A stretch of 64,000 nt of DNA from assembly GCA_036785705.1 (NCBI GenBank), contig JAWUZG010000052.1:372001-436000 (forward strand). Direction: 5' to 3'. Positions within the stretch are counted from its first letter, which is position 1. Each line of letters starts with the position of its first letter. Position numbers and translations under genes: made by a program. Positions 1-13,504 of this stretch are shown piece by piece. The notes beneath the pieces are model-generated. The model was not told the DNA's origin. It made no database searches and saw only the letters and a list, made by a program, of their open reading frames with translations. This DNA comes from Acanthornis magna (lineage: Eukaryota > Chordata > Aves > Passeriformes > Acanthizidae).

Positions 1-384
1 GGAAGGGAAGGGAAGGGAAGGGAAGGGAAGGGAAGGGAAGGGAAGGGAAGGGAAGGGAAGGGAAGGGAAGGGAAGGGAAGGGAAGGGAAGGGAAGGGAAG
101 GGAAGGGAAGGGAAGGGAAGGGAAGGGAAGGGAAGGGAAGGGAAGGGAAGGGAAGGGAAGGGAAGGGAAGGGAAGGGAAGGGAAGGGAAGGGAAGGGAAG
201 GGAAGGGAAGGGAAGGGAGGGGAGGGGAGGGGAGGGGAGGGGAGGGGAGGGGAGGGGAGGGGAGGGGAGGGGAGGGGAGGGGAGGGGAGGGGAGGGGAGG
301 GGAGGGGAGGGGAGGGGAGGGGAGGGGAGGGGAGGGGAGGGGAGGGGAGGGGAGGGGAGGGGAGGGGAGGGGAGGGGAGGGGAG

Positions 385-417
<33 letters not shown>

Positions 418-520
418 AGAAGAGAAGAGAAGAGAAGAGAAGAGAAGAGAAGAGAAGAGAAGAGAAGAGAAGAGAAGAGAAGAGAAGAGAAGAGAAGAGA
501 AGAGAAGAGAGAAAAGAAGG
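1..520 (+). repeat. 520-nt uninterrupted polypurine tract of four tandem arrays
   Basis: Every base from the window start to position 520 is A or G on the + strand. The tract has four blocks: (GGGAA)n to about 215, (GGGGA)n from about 216 to 390, (GAAA)n at about 391-418, and (AGAGA)n from about 419 to 510, followed by a short degenerate purine end. The first two blocks consist of runs of 3 or 4 G separated by 1-2 A, which fits the G-quadruplex pattern. A homopurine/homopyrimidine tract can also form triplex (H-DNA). The array is cut by the window edge, so its true length is unknown. Confidence 0.97.
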
Positions 521-1962
521 CCCCTGTAACTCCCTCTCTGTCCAGGGCTTTCTGCCACAGCAGAGATGGAATTACAGCGCTGGAGGAAACTCAATGAAAT
601 AATGATTACCCTTTGGATTTAATTAGCACAGAGCTGAGGCGGAGTTTAACAAGCACGTCTGTACATCAAAACATTCTTCGTGGTGCCAGGGAGCTCAGAC
701 CCAAACCGCTCATGCCTGCCAGGCTCAAACTAGGAATGGAGGGCAGAGACCTCGCTGTTTGTTCCCTGCCCATGGTGCCAAGCAAGGCCAGGCACATGCC
801 TCTCCAAGGACATGAGGTCAAGGGTGGCCCTTCAGCCGGCAGATGGCTCCGTGGCTGGAGGACCACAGTTGATCCTTCGGGAGCACTTCGTCGTGCTGTG
901 CACTGCACAAACTTACCAAGGGTGCCAAAGCCCCTCCCAAAAGACAAGGTGGTGCTGAAGGGAAGGCCACCTCGTCATGTAGCTCATGTCCCCTGTCTTA
1001 CAAGGTAAAGCTCCCACAGAGAGATAAATTTCCCCCCATGCCAAAAAGCCACCTGTTATTGACACTTCACAGGGAATTAGGATGACGAACAGAAGTATTT
1101 CCATGCCTGAGACATGGGAGAGCCATCCCTGAGACATCCAACCTTCACCAGCAACCAAGTGGGGAAAGGACAAAGGGACTGGGAGGGTTGGGAGAAAGCC
1201 TCAGACATGGAGCAGGGCTGTAATGGAGGCTCAGGAGGCGATTACAAACTCAACGTCCTGTCTGAGCATCCCTCTGTGATTCCAAGAAAAACACTACTAG
1301 GAAAGTTGATTTCCCTCTTTGTTTGGCCACAGGCTTTGTTTCTGGTGCAGGACAAGAGCTCAGGTGAAGAGTACTCAGGGAGGCTGGGAAACCCAGCATG
1401 ACCAGGGAGTTCACAAAAGCTCTTACCCCCAGCTGCTTGAAATCCCATGTTTTCCAAAGCCAGTATCTTCCTTTTCCCACTGGGGAAACTAAGGTAGAAA
1501 GCACAGAGCTAGGATCATGATGTACCCTTAAAACTTCCCACTACCCCAAACAGCACCAGGAATAAGATCCTGCCTGTTCATTCACAATGGACACCTTGCA
1601 AGGTGCACCTGTAACTATAAGGGCAAATAATGGAAAGATGTTGGAGGTGAGTAAATTGAGGCAGGATGGATTGATTCATTTGCAGACAGAAAACAGGTAC
1701 TCAGAGGGAATGGCAGGTCTTAGGTTTCTCAGCAAGGCTGCTGAGACCAGGATAAGAAACACAACTCTTTCAGTTTTAATTAACTCTTTTAATTTAAAAA
1801 GATTTCATGTTAATAGCTATACTTACACCAAGAGCTTCTGCTCAAACACAGTCAGGCAGATTTCAGACATTGCTCCTTTCATGCCTATGAAACAGGAGCT
1901 CAGCAGTGATGTGTGAGCAACACTTACCACTTCTGTCCTGATTTTGTCTCCAGTCCCTGTTT

Positions 1963-2143
1963 CATAGAATCACAGAATCATAGCATGGTTTGGGTTGGAG
2001 GGAACTTTAAAGATCACCTAGTTCCAGCAGCTCTGCCATGCACAGGGACACCTTCCCCTTAATCAGGTCACTCAGGGCCTTGTTCAGCCTGGCCTTGAAC
2101 ACTTCCAGGGATGGGGCTTCCACAGCTTCTCTGGGCAGCCTCC
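1963..2143 (-). mobile_element. CR1 LINE 3'-end fragment
   Basis: The + strand begins with CATAGAATCACAGAATCA, the reverse complement of the CR1 3' tail. It continues with the usual tail-proximal sequence ('gggttggagggaactttaaagatcacctag' type, then 'cttgaacacttccagggatgg'). The element therefore lies on the minus strand with its 3' end at 1963. It is 5'-truncated, as most CR1 copies are. Confidence 0.9.
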
Positions 2144-3587
2144 CTCTTCCTTTTTATTACAGCTGCATTTACCCTGCATGCGTTTGACTTTAATCCTGCA
2201 GGTATTTGTGATGATTTGGGCAGCAGTGTGTGAACACCATCCCCTAAATCCAAAAGTCTCCTGCTCATCCTTCCATCATCTGGACATATTTGTTAACAGC
2301 TTGGCAAGGTAATCACAGTACAAATTATAGTGCTTAGCTACATGTGCAGCCCTTGAGATCCTCACACCATGATCACAACACCAGACAAAATCTACAGGAC
2401 CCTGAAGCTACTTCTTCATCCCTCTTACCACAAGGATTTTCCTAGGAAATGCAGAAAAGGAATTAGGTGGTTCCCACAACTGGTTAATAGGGGGCTTACA
2501 GTAACAAGATGCACACTCTGTTAGGTCTAAATGAATAACACTGTTGACTAGAGAGTCTGCTGAGTGCTGGCAGCTGCTCTCAGATGGTGTGTAGTTGTGG
2601 TCTTAGGAAAGACCATTTTAAAAGTGTGAAAAGAATTACAGCTAATTGCATTGTCACAACGTTAGCCGTGTAGTTTCCAAACACGTACAGCTAAAGGCTA
2701 TTGTCACTTCTGGCAGCATTCAGCATCATCAGACAGGGCTGAAATTTCCAAATTTTCCCATATAATGGGGCTATATGGAGTGTTTTTCATAGCCTGGCCA
2801 AGCATGACTCTTCTGCTGGCTTGAAATAGACAGGAGCCAGGTGTGATTTCTTGGGTTTTGTTGCCAGGGAAGATACACTGCCTTACCCGAGGGAAGACAG
2901 CCACACCCAGCTCCAGACAAATTAAATGAGCCAAAATTACTGACTTTTTGGTGCGTGGGAAACTAACAGATTAAGGAACTCACTCCATTGTCCTTTCACC
3001 TGCATGTCCAAGAGTTGAGCCAGTCTCTATGAAACCCTTCTCTATGCAGATGACTTTCACTCCATCCTATGGTCTGTATGCCGAGGACTTGGAGCTGGAG
3101 CTGTTTCTCTTTTTTCAGCCAAGAGAAGGATTTTATTCCTTTAAAACAAACAGCTGTCTGCCTTATTTTGCAGCTTGCCATGCTTCCCCTTTTACAATAA
3201 ATAGGATTCTACCCTGGATAAGGGGAGATCTCAATATGCTACTCCTGATCAGAAGGGTGCTCAGGAGAAAAAAGGAGGGATTAAGTTCCTCATAAATCAA
3301 TTGTAGTGAAAGGGGTGAAGAAGCTAACTCTTTTAAATGGATATTTTGGCAATTCCTTTAATGAGAAGGAGGAGGTAATTACATTGACCTTGAAGATCAC
3401 ATTATTCTCCTTGAGCCAGAGGAAAGAAGATATGAAGGATTGCCTCAGTTCTTGCTAAGCAAGGGGTGAAGTTACTGAAGACTGACACAGTCAACAGCTA
3501 AATAGGTATTTAATAATAGCTAATATCTAAATGAGGATTTGCTGTGCTGTCTGACTCATTTGCTACATCCTAGGTGAAACATTGAGC

Positions 3588-3718
3588 CATAGAATATCCT
3601 GAGTTTAAGGGGACCCACAAGGATCATGAAGTTCAACTCCTGGCCCTGCACAGGACATCCCAAGAATCAAGCCATGTGCCTGAGAGTGTTGTCCAAATGC
3701 TTCCTGAACTCTGGCAGG
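3588..3718 (-). mobile_element. CR1 LINE 3' fragment (subtype also seen at 17119)
   Basis: The + strand reads as the reverse of a CR1 3' end: ATAGAATATCCTGAGTTTAA, then the diagnostic 'ggacccacaaggatcatgaag', 'caactcctggccctgcacagg' and 'gtgcctgagagtgttgtccaaa' segments. This variant differs from the copy at 1963 but matches the one at 17119, so at least two CR1 subfamilies are present. It is 5'-truncated. Confidence 0.88.
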
Positions 3719-6700
3719 AAAATGTTTGTTCTTATGCCTGGTATTCCTTGTCTTTTATTTTTTTGATGGGTTCGCCTTTGGGTTTGATTACCTTTCCTTC
3801 TCGTGGAGGCAAATGCAATGGATTGGAGGTAAGGACCTGAGTTGTCTTTGCACCCAGAATTTTATCCAGAAGCCAATGGGCTTTGGTGAGACCTGCACAA
3901 TGCAGAGCCACAGGAGTTATGCCCTCAAACCAAGATGATCCTAGAAAGAAGCCTTCTGTATTTTTCTAGTGGAGCAAAGTAGAGAAGTCCTCAAGGTTCA
4001 CCTCTGAGCCTGATCCAATGCCTCACGTAATCCCAAAGCTGAATTACACTGAGCAGAAGTCTTCCTGATTTAGAGCCACTCTGAGTTTTATGAGAAGGCA
4101 CCCTGCTATGACTACTGAGGGTCTCTATATCATGAGAGAGCTAGGCATGTTGGACCAAAAATAGAAACAGCTCAGGAGCAGGGACAAGAGGCAGGGGCAG
4201 AAGGTGAGGATTTGCTTTATCCCACATAGGTATCTCCATTCAAGCTGGCAGCCCAGACCCAAGGGAGGGGATTGCTGTGTGTGAATTAGTTCATCCAGGG
4301 CTGAAGATGTGAAGTGGGGGGATCATACCAGAGAAGTATTTATTTCCCTCCACTAACTATTAAGAAAAGCCATGGTGACCAGCTCCATGATGATCCAGAG
4401 AGATGAATCAAGTCCCACCAAGGGGCTGTTGAGAGAAACAATTTCTTTCAGCTCTGCCCCCAAACTGAACATTTCAGAGTAAGTGCAACAAGAAATTACT
4501 CGCATTTTCCTTCTGATTCCACACAGTTTCCACACTTTTCACTGTTCTTCCTGGTTTCCCTTGTGGAACAAAGGCACAGGCAAAGATGGAAATGGGAATA
4601 AAGCTATGAACCAAGCCAGCCTGTTTTCTCTCTCATTTCTCTCTTTGCCAGCAGCTAACAAAGGTGGTAGACTGGAGAAAGAACAATTTAAGAACTGAAG
4701 AATCTCACTGTATGATTGACTCTTTCAGAGACTGATGCTTTGGGCAGATGCTGTCAGACACATATATAAAAGATTAGGACTGAAATTCTCCTCCAGAAGA
4801 GCTGATTTACAGTTTGTCTCACTGAATTCTGCTCTTTCCCCTATCACCTGGAAAAGGAGACACATATCAGCATCATCTGTCACCTCTGCTCATTAAAATG
4901 TCATCCAAGTGAGTTGGAATAGTTGGGCAGCAGTAAGGTGACACGGTAAAAGACTGAGGCTCTGATGGAAGCAGTGTCTGCTACAAGAAGGTAGAGCAGG
5001 GTCACGCACAAGCCAGAATGCCAGATACACTTGAGCTGTACAAAACTCTGCTGTTAAAGGTATGTGAGAAGAAGTAGATCCTTGCTCTTCTGCCAGTGAT
5101 ATTCTCCCAGGTTGACCCATTTATGCCAGAAACTTCCTAGAGAAAAATCCTTTTCAGTCTGGAACAGACAGATGCTATGATGGTCCACCCAACATTTGAG
5201 CTTTGTCTAAATTTGCCTGCTGACCCCTCATATCTCCATCCAAACAAATTAATTCCTTGCTTGGCAACATCCCATTGGGAACCACTGCTTGGTCTAAATA
5301 AAACCCAAAGGAAGTTTTTTAAGAACTGGAAAGGGAAGGTTAAACAAAACTAAGCCATTTGAAGCTTGTAAAGGAGATTATGGGTTTGATGGGATAAGGA
5401 GCTGCTGTTCTGCAGTGTAGGTGGAGGAGAGGACTTGGTTCCATGGAACATAAGCTTGCCACTTTTCTCTTTTCCTTTTCTTTCACACAAACCAAAGCTC
5501 AGAGATCTTGCTGTGGAAAGATTCCTGCTGCCAGATGTCAAAATACTGAACACTGAAGATCCAGTAAGACTGTGCTCAGGTCTTTGTCCAGACTATGATC
5601 TCTGACAAGTCTAGAGAAAAAAGAGGGGGCAGGAAAAGTGTGATTAGCTAGAGCATAGGAGCCTGAAGCAGAGAGAACTGTAAGCCTACAACCAGCTCAT
5701 TCATACCGTACGGCTTCCTTCCTGCTTTGGGTTGGGCATACTCTAAAGAATGACTTTGCTGAACCTGGCCATAGTCCAAGGCAATTTAATTGCAGCTGAT
5801 AGCAGAAGGCATTTTTTTGTCTCTCCTGAAGGTCCTATGCCTCTCCCTTGCACCGTCTTCTTCACCTACCTACTGCTCTGTCTGGATGGTCATACCAGCC
5901 TGCACCCCTCCTCCAAGAGTTCTCTTGCAGCAGAGCTTGTAACAAATGGAATTTTCCCCATAAACCTCCTTGTTTGCTAGGGTTTCTGTGATCAGACTTC
6001 GTCCTAATAGGAAAAGAGCCCAAATATGTGATGGAGGCAAACTGTGGGGGGGGTGGTGAAGGGGGCCTGTGAACAACAGAACAAAGAAAGGCTGAAGAGT
6101 TGTAAGAGAGGAGCAGAAATAGGGTGTGCAAAGGTGTCATTTGTGTATGGTAGGTGGGAAAGGGTGTATGCAGGAGGGAAGAGTCAGAGCAAACACATGG
6201 CTGTGGGAGGGAACAGCACAGAGGCACGTGTTTGCAGGAAAGCAGTCCCCAGACTCCATCCCAATTTGTTTCACACAAATTTCTCCCCACACTTGTTAGA
6301 AGGGAGCTGCCCTCCAGTACGTGGTGGCACCCAGCCACTTACATTGAATTTGTTGAGCAAGCCACTGAACTACTCTCCCAGGGAGGACAATCATTGTGGA
6401 TCTAATTAAAGCTTGTCACGCAGCTCTGCTCTGCTGACCAGCCTCTGTGTGAATGAGATGACCTCCATTAATTTTATCTGACAATGATCATTGCATCAGG
6501 GCCAAATCCCTACGTGGGACTTGACACCCGCCACGAGATGGACAAAACAGCCGGAGCTCTGAAGGTGCAGGACACAAAAACAACCTGGAAACCCCAGTTA
6601 TGCACATGGAGGAGTCTGGCTGTCTCCTGTCCCAATGGGCTGAGGACACTGCCTGCTGCCACATGGGTGAGACAGCAGACTGCCAGAGCACAGCAGGCAG

Positions 6701-7689
6701 AAATGGCTGGAAAACTGGGTCTTCTCTATGCAAAAGCATCATCAACACTCTTCTAGGAACGTGGGACCAGCTCACACTGTCATTCACCTCCATCAGAGCA
6801 GTCTTTCAGAGAGGAGGTGGTTATTATTAAATGATAAATCTATTTAGGTGTGGAACAAATATCTAATGGTATTACCTACACTTTTTTAATAATCACTGGG
6901 CAGATGTTTCTATCTCCCTACCAGCCTTGGGAAAGGATTTTGAGGAAGATGTCTCCTTTCCATCTATGCTCCAGGGCTTCAAGGAGTACAGCTGTGTTCT
7001 TGTACCTATCCCTGCACAGAGTTGTGTCAGGGTTCAGTGCTGTGCTAACCATGTCCTGGTGCCTGCAGACAGCTTGGAGCATGAGGGAAACAGTAAAAGG
7101 CTGGTCTAGGAAGAGCTGCCCAGCATGGCAGAGATAAAGAGACACTGCTACAGCCCCTACATCTCTGCTTGTGCTCTTTGATGGTCAGCAGATGGGGGGG
7201 TTGAATATCATTGACCTCAGCTGCCTATTGGGAATGGTTCCTGTCCCATGTTATCCCTTGAAACCTGCTCAGGAATTGAGCAGAGACGTGAGCCAAACCG
7301 CAGCCCAATCTGGCAACATAGCAACAGATAATTGAATGGTGCTCCAGGCCCCAGAGAAAGCCCTGGCACTAATTAATTGATTAACATGGAAAAATGGGAG
7401 CAGATTTTTGATCAAATTGTCCTTCATAAGATCCCGGAAGGAATGAGGCTTGCAAGAATGAGAGAGGAATCTCATTAACCAGTGTTGTTTATTAGTAGCA
7501 TTTTAATAATCCCTCTGAAGACAAATATACCCCTTAGGAACATCAAAGAACTGGGAAATTGCAAGTGCATCTGGTGGCAAACATGGGCCTGGGTGACCTC
7601 TGGGAATTTGATAGTTCTGTAGTGTATCTAAGGTTGGATCAGTGTGATTGACTTAAAATTGCTGTAAATTCACAGGTAAATAACCAGGA

Positions 7690-7702
7690 ACACACACACA
7701 CA
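7690..7702 (+). repeat. (CA)n microsatellite, short
   Basis: A short run of CA dinucleotides is followed by an interrupted CA-rich stretch to about 7713. It is the ordinary dinucleotide repeat type. Confidence 0.8.
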
Positions 7703-10700
7703 AAACCACACACATTGCTCTACGTGGCAGCAAGACAAAAACCATAAAGCTCTAAGAGCACCTGACAACATGAGATCTCAGCTTATTATTCTCTTATTGG
7801 AAACTCATTCCTTTTTTATTATAAAAACTTTTAAAATAATTTTCTTGTAGTCACAATGTGAAGCCTCTGTAACTCTCTCAGGATCATCCTCCACACCAGA
7901 ATCCACAACTCTCTCCAATAAAAAAATAAAATTCTTTTTTAAAAAAGCATTGCCAAAATCCAACATTCTCATGAGCAAGACCAGTTAATCAGAGCTCATC
8001 TCCCTGCAATTAATTTAACAGGTGTCTGTTGTATGGCAAACATTCCACCTGCTCTGACTCCTCTCTGCTTGCAAGGTCCTGTTTTTGGAGGGGCTGGGAA
8101 CAAGGGCCACAAGCTCCTGTCCTGGCTCACACACTGCATCTCCAAGCCATCCTGCCAGGTGGGCACTCAGGTGATTTGTGTGACACCCTTGGCCTGGGGA
8201 TTTATAGCACAGCCTTAAGTATGAGAAACTGCAGCTGAAACTTGATTAAATTTGCTTGTTTCTTCTGTGTCCATCTCTGCTCTCATCACTGATGGAAACA
8301 GTTTGATGCTATGGCATATGGGGTCATTACAGACATCGAGCCTTGGAATCCAGAATCCATGGATGAAATGTGGGGGTTTTCCTTTTCTTTTGAGCAGACA
8401 CTCAGAGCAATTTGGTATTGGAACCCAGGCTGCATCTGGTGAAGCAGTAACTGATCTCATCAAGACATAAGTATCAAACTGTGGGGTCCCCCCCAGCTAA
8501 GATATGAGTGGGTGATTCCTTGAGCCCATTTAAGGTGCTACAGGAAGATGAGAGCTTTGAGAATCTCTCAGGAATTACATGAAGACTGGAATAACACAAA
8601 GACCTTGGGAAAACACAAAAACTACAAGATGGGAAGCAATGCTCAGTTGCTCAGCTCAGTCATCTGACTATAGCAATACTTTTCTGACTCCTAATTTTCT
8701 GCCTGAGAGTGAAATAATGAAATATTTTAGAGTCAACCAATCTGAGATGATCCTTATGTAGCCATACAAATCCAGGTATTTGTGAGGCAGAGAACAACAA
8801 TTAGTGGGTGCTTTGATGCTTCTGAAAGGCATTTTAAGAAGACATGAAAAACCTGTTATTGAAGAAGGTTTCCTGAGAAGCCAGCTTCCAAGAAGGTAGA
8901 CTTGAAGCTCGTTCCTTGGTGATGGTGATAACCGAGATAGACAACACCCAAGCTGAGTGTTTGATATGAAAACAAGTAAACAATAATCAAAGGAAAGAAT
9001 TTGTGAGGGAGGCAGAGGGTTGCTTTATTTCTTTCAGGCTGTTGACTAGGAGTGGTCTCAGGCAGGAGATTTGGGGTTGCTACATTTTTAGTGTAAAAAC
9101 TGACTCTGTTCAATACCACCTTTTCTAGTAGCCCCACTGAATTTCTGTTTTTCTCCCCAAATCTCCACATCTCAGGAATTTGGTTCTTTTTCCTTGGGTT
9201 ACTTTTTTTTTCCCCAGCACCTCTGTGTTGTTTATTGCACTAATTGTCTCCTGTGGCAGGCAATTTGATTCTAACACTGATGATCAGCTGCATCACCTCA
9301 AGATAACTTTACTTAAAACAATGGGCTAGATTCTTCATTTAACGAGAGCAAGAGCCCCAGTTAAACCAATAGCTTTAGCTTTTACCTTAGTGGTAAATCA
9401 ACCAACTTACCCCATCTGCAGATCCAGCCACATGATGCTACACAAGGCAGCAAGCCACAATACAGCAATGGAAAATCAAGGCCACGTAATACTGTCAGGT
9501 TTTATTACAGAAAAAAAATGTTCCTTTGAGTTGGAATTACAACAAAGATATTCATGTTCTGATCTGACTCCTCCAGCTCAATGTATTATGTCTGGAAGAT
9601 GGAAAGATACTAATTCTATGTGTAAAGAATGTCTGGCAAACTGTCAGGTTTTCTTGAGTTTTTTTTCCTTTTAATTCTGAAAAGTAAGATGGGGAGCTGG
9701 CGCCCTACCTAAGAACTGGAGCTAAAAGCATTCCATGATGAGAAATAACTTAAGCAAACATCCTTCCCCTTATCTCTCACAGCTCCTTTAGGCTCATTTT
9801 GATTTATTTTTCTTCTGAAGACCAAACCCTGTATAGTTAATAAGCAGAATGATAAAAAGAATGCAATGCTCCATATCCAAACTGATGTACTTTGCTCTGA
9901 GCACAATTTTACCAGCATGTCTCTTAAGGTCTCGCTCAACTTCTCTCTACGTTCTGTATTTCCTTTGGTGGTTGCACGTCAAATAAAAAGGTGAAAAAAG
10001 AAAATCAGGCTGAAAGGTGGGACGTAAGATGTGAAGATGTAGAGAAGGAATGGTACATGGCATGGTCTCTGTAGACAGGCTGAGGGAGAGGCAGCAGTAG
10101 TCTGCAACTGGCATTGGTTTGACAGCGTGTAAGAATTTCAGTCACTGCACTTACCTCCTATCCCAGTCCAGTCCTGGTGTTTAAGGACTCAATCTACCAT
10201 GACTGTGCCCTTGGGGTGAACAGGCATCTTATATTGTTATTGATGTAATTGATTGAGCCTTGCACATTTCAGCTTTGAGTTCCTCTGTCTTCTCAGTGCT
10301 TGCATGAATTATAATTCCCCTAGGAATAGAAAAAGAGTCAAGGCATAAAGGGGTGAGCTCCTACATGGTGTGAGGAGATCACCCTGATTTGATGCTGCAT
10401 TTGTCTACCATGAAGGCTCCTACAAAGTAGTTATTTTGGCTGAGAGCACATGAGCTAGGACCCTCTACATGAGGACTTAGACTCCTTCTTTGCTTTTGTT
10501 TTCAACACGCAAATAAACAAACAGCCACAGATGTCACGTTCCTAATGCCTGAAGACATGAGCACAAGGTCACACTACTCTACCTTGAGATACTGCTCATC
10601 AGCAGCCTGCAGATAATGAGGGGTAATCTAGTTTAGGCTCATCCTCTCCACTCGTGAGCTAAACTCAGACCAATAATAGTGCTTTTGCCTGGTGATGAGT

Positions 10701-13476
10701 TTACATCCAAGAAACTGCTGTGGCTCAGCTGATTTGTAGTAATCTGCTCATGCAACAAGCACCAACCTTTTCCGAGGCTGCTGTAAGAGCTTGCTCCAAG
10801 GACAGCAATTACAGCTTGGCAGTGAGACCATTTAGCTTTAAAGCAAAGGCTTCTTCAAGAGCACTGCTGACTTTAAGGCTGGAAGCAATAGGCTCTTGAC
10901 CTCCATTTGGTTCAACAGCTATCGCTGAGAAGAAACAGGACTCTAGTGCAATGCAGTGGCTTGGATATGCTGCATTCCAGAGGGTCCCTTTGCAGCAGGG
11001 ATGTTTACAAAGCAGGGGGTAACACGTGGAAATGTCATCCCTAGTTTAATTCAGACCATATAAACCAGCAGATTCCTGCTTGCATTTTTGCTTGCTTGTG
11101 AGCAGGCATTCCTGACTCAAGTGAATTAATGAGTTTCATCTTGCTTTCCTGCATATTTAATATTCCACTGTCCTAGGGCATTTAAAGGAACTACCTTGGG
11201 TGGTTGTTCTTTTGTAATCTATTCTATTTTCTTTATTTTCTTTATCTTAGATTTCATCAAAGGTTTCCATTTGTTCAGCCTATTAAACCAAGCAAGGAGA
11301 GACATTTGAAAATGTTGTTGTGCCTTGCAGAGCTCAGTTGCAATGGATTTCACAGGCCACGTAACCCCTATAAAAGAGGAACGAGATTTTGTCTCACAAG
11401 ACCTTGCTGAAATACATCAGTTTAATTAGGGAATATTTTGCAAGGGTGGAAAATAATTATTCTGCATACAAAGTGGAAATGACCAAAAATTGCCTCATTA
11501 ATGTTGATTCACTGTAGGTAGCACATAGTGAGTAGAGACTGGAGCCCCTTGATGAATGGCACTCCCTTCACGGCAACAATTCTCTGCATCCATAATGGCT
11601 GAACAAGACTCATTTCATGGGGGCAGTGGTGCAGAGAGAAAGCAGGACCATGGGCACACAGCCTGTACATGGGCCAACACAGAGGTGGGACTAACAGGAC
11701 CAACACTTCTATGCAACCCCAGAGGCTGGACCTTGGAGCATCCCTGAGGGGATGGAGCTTCATACTCACTGCCCCCAAGCCCATCCTGGACTCTGCTCTG
11801 GGGATCAGGCAAGAACGGCAAATTAACACAAGGGAAGAATTTGGGATTAAAATTGGGAATTGTCTTCAATGAGGTCTTGGCTGTCCTTTTATTACCACTG
11901 GTGTCAGATATAACTTTTCCCTAGATCAGGTGTCTCTGATCACACTGTGAGTCTTGGCCCCTGGTTCAGGGATGGCACATGATCCACAGTACCTTTCAGC
12001 ATCAGACACAGGTCACACAGGGAGGACACAACCCCATCCCACATGTACTTCTCCCAAATGGGCAAACCAATGTGTCCTGGGTATACACCTGCAATGACAG
12101 GGAGAACCAACATCAAGGAGTCTGAATCATGATGAGGGCAGGGTTTGCCATCATAAAGTGACTTTATTGCATATGTCAGGAGAGACCAGAAGAGGACACC
12201 TCTGACAGAGATGTTCGACCTGTACTGTTCGACAAATCCCTTCATGGAGCTACAGACTCCAATACAACAGCTGAGATGGCTAAGCCTGTTGTTTCTACTC
12301 TCCACCAGCCCTTTGGGGAGGTCTCATGGACTCACAAACATCAGCAGACCAGAGGATTAAACTGTTCTTCTGGTATACCACACAGCAGTATGACCTTCAG
12401 AGAGAACCAAGGCACTGCCCAGCACCTCTGGGGTTAATTGTGGTGCTAAATTGATTTTTGTCTACATTCTTAAATACTTGGGAGAAAATGCTTTTGTTGA
12501 TTCAGCACATAAGGCTTGGCAAAGTTTTAGTGGGGCTGTATCTCAATCTTTTGTAAGTGACATAGGCAATCCAAATCAGTGAGGGGTTGTCTCATTTTAT
12601 TTTAGAGCCACAACACATCATCTGACTTATCCTAAGGCAGGCACCTAAAATGGCTTGGGAAATTACTTTAGCAGTGGACATTTCTTTTCTGCGACTAAAA
12701 ATGGGAGCTGAGGGTGGCTCGATCAAACAAAGTGGAGTTGTTTGCATTTAGATGTGTGAAGGAAAATGAAGCTAATCCTACCCGGTGATGGATGTGGCTT
12801 GCATACAGCTACATGAGGATGCAGGAAAAGGAGACTCTTGTATTGTATTTATATATCACAGAAAAAGATGGAGATTGTGTTAAGAAAGCAGAGGAAGAAG
12901 TAGGAAAGAAGAAAGGAGCAAAGACCATGTTCCTTGTGACACAATGAGCCAACGGATCATTGAGCCCTTTGCCATTCAAATCATTGCATCTGAAATTCAG
13001 TCTTAATGACAACCAGGGCATCTTTATGACCCTTAATCAAAGGTTGTTTCTTTATTCTATGAAATAGAATCACCTTCTTCTGCAGCACAGCATGTGAAAT
13101 GCCTCTACTGCAAAAGGTTTAACGGGTACCAGTTTTCCTTCTTTCTCCTCAGTTCAATTCAGCCAGAGACATCCTGAATAAAGACCTCTACAAGCCTTGA
13201 GGACAACTGTAATAAGCAGTGAACTGCACTCTCCTCTCAGGACCAAAGTTCATCATACTCAGAAAAAGCAAAACTGGAAGGCCATTTTTTCCCAGGGACT
13301 GAGTGTGATTTGAAAGACTGGATCCTTCACAATCCCAAGGGTCAGTAAATGCCAGTCCATTCGGACAAAGAAATCTTTAGTAGTAAAATAAAATCTTTCC
13401 TGAGAAAAATGTTCCCTATCCAAGGAAAGAACCACTCATTTTCAGCATTTTCAGTCTAGTGGTACTTTCTTCTTTA

Positions 13477-13504
13477 TTTTTTTTTTTTGGGGGGGAGGGG
13501 GGGG
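13477..13504 (+). repeat. Adjacent T12 and G-rich homopolymer tracts
   Basis: A run of 12 T is directly followed by G7, one A, and G8. The paired homopolymers are prone to polymerase slippage, and the G part is a possible G-quadruplex seed. No gene is attached to it. Confidence 0.85.

Noticed and set aside
5862..6338. 158-codon minus-strand open frame
   Set aside because: It overlaps other frames on both strands and shows no recognisable domain, splice context or promoter.
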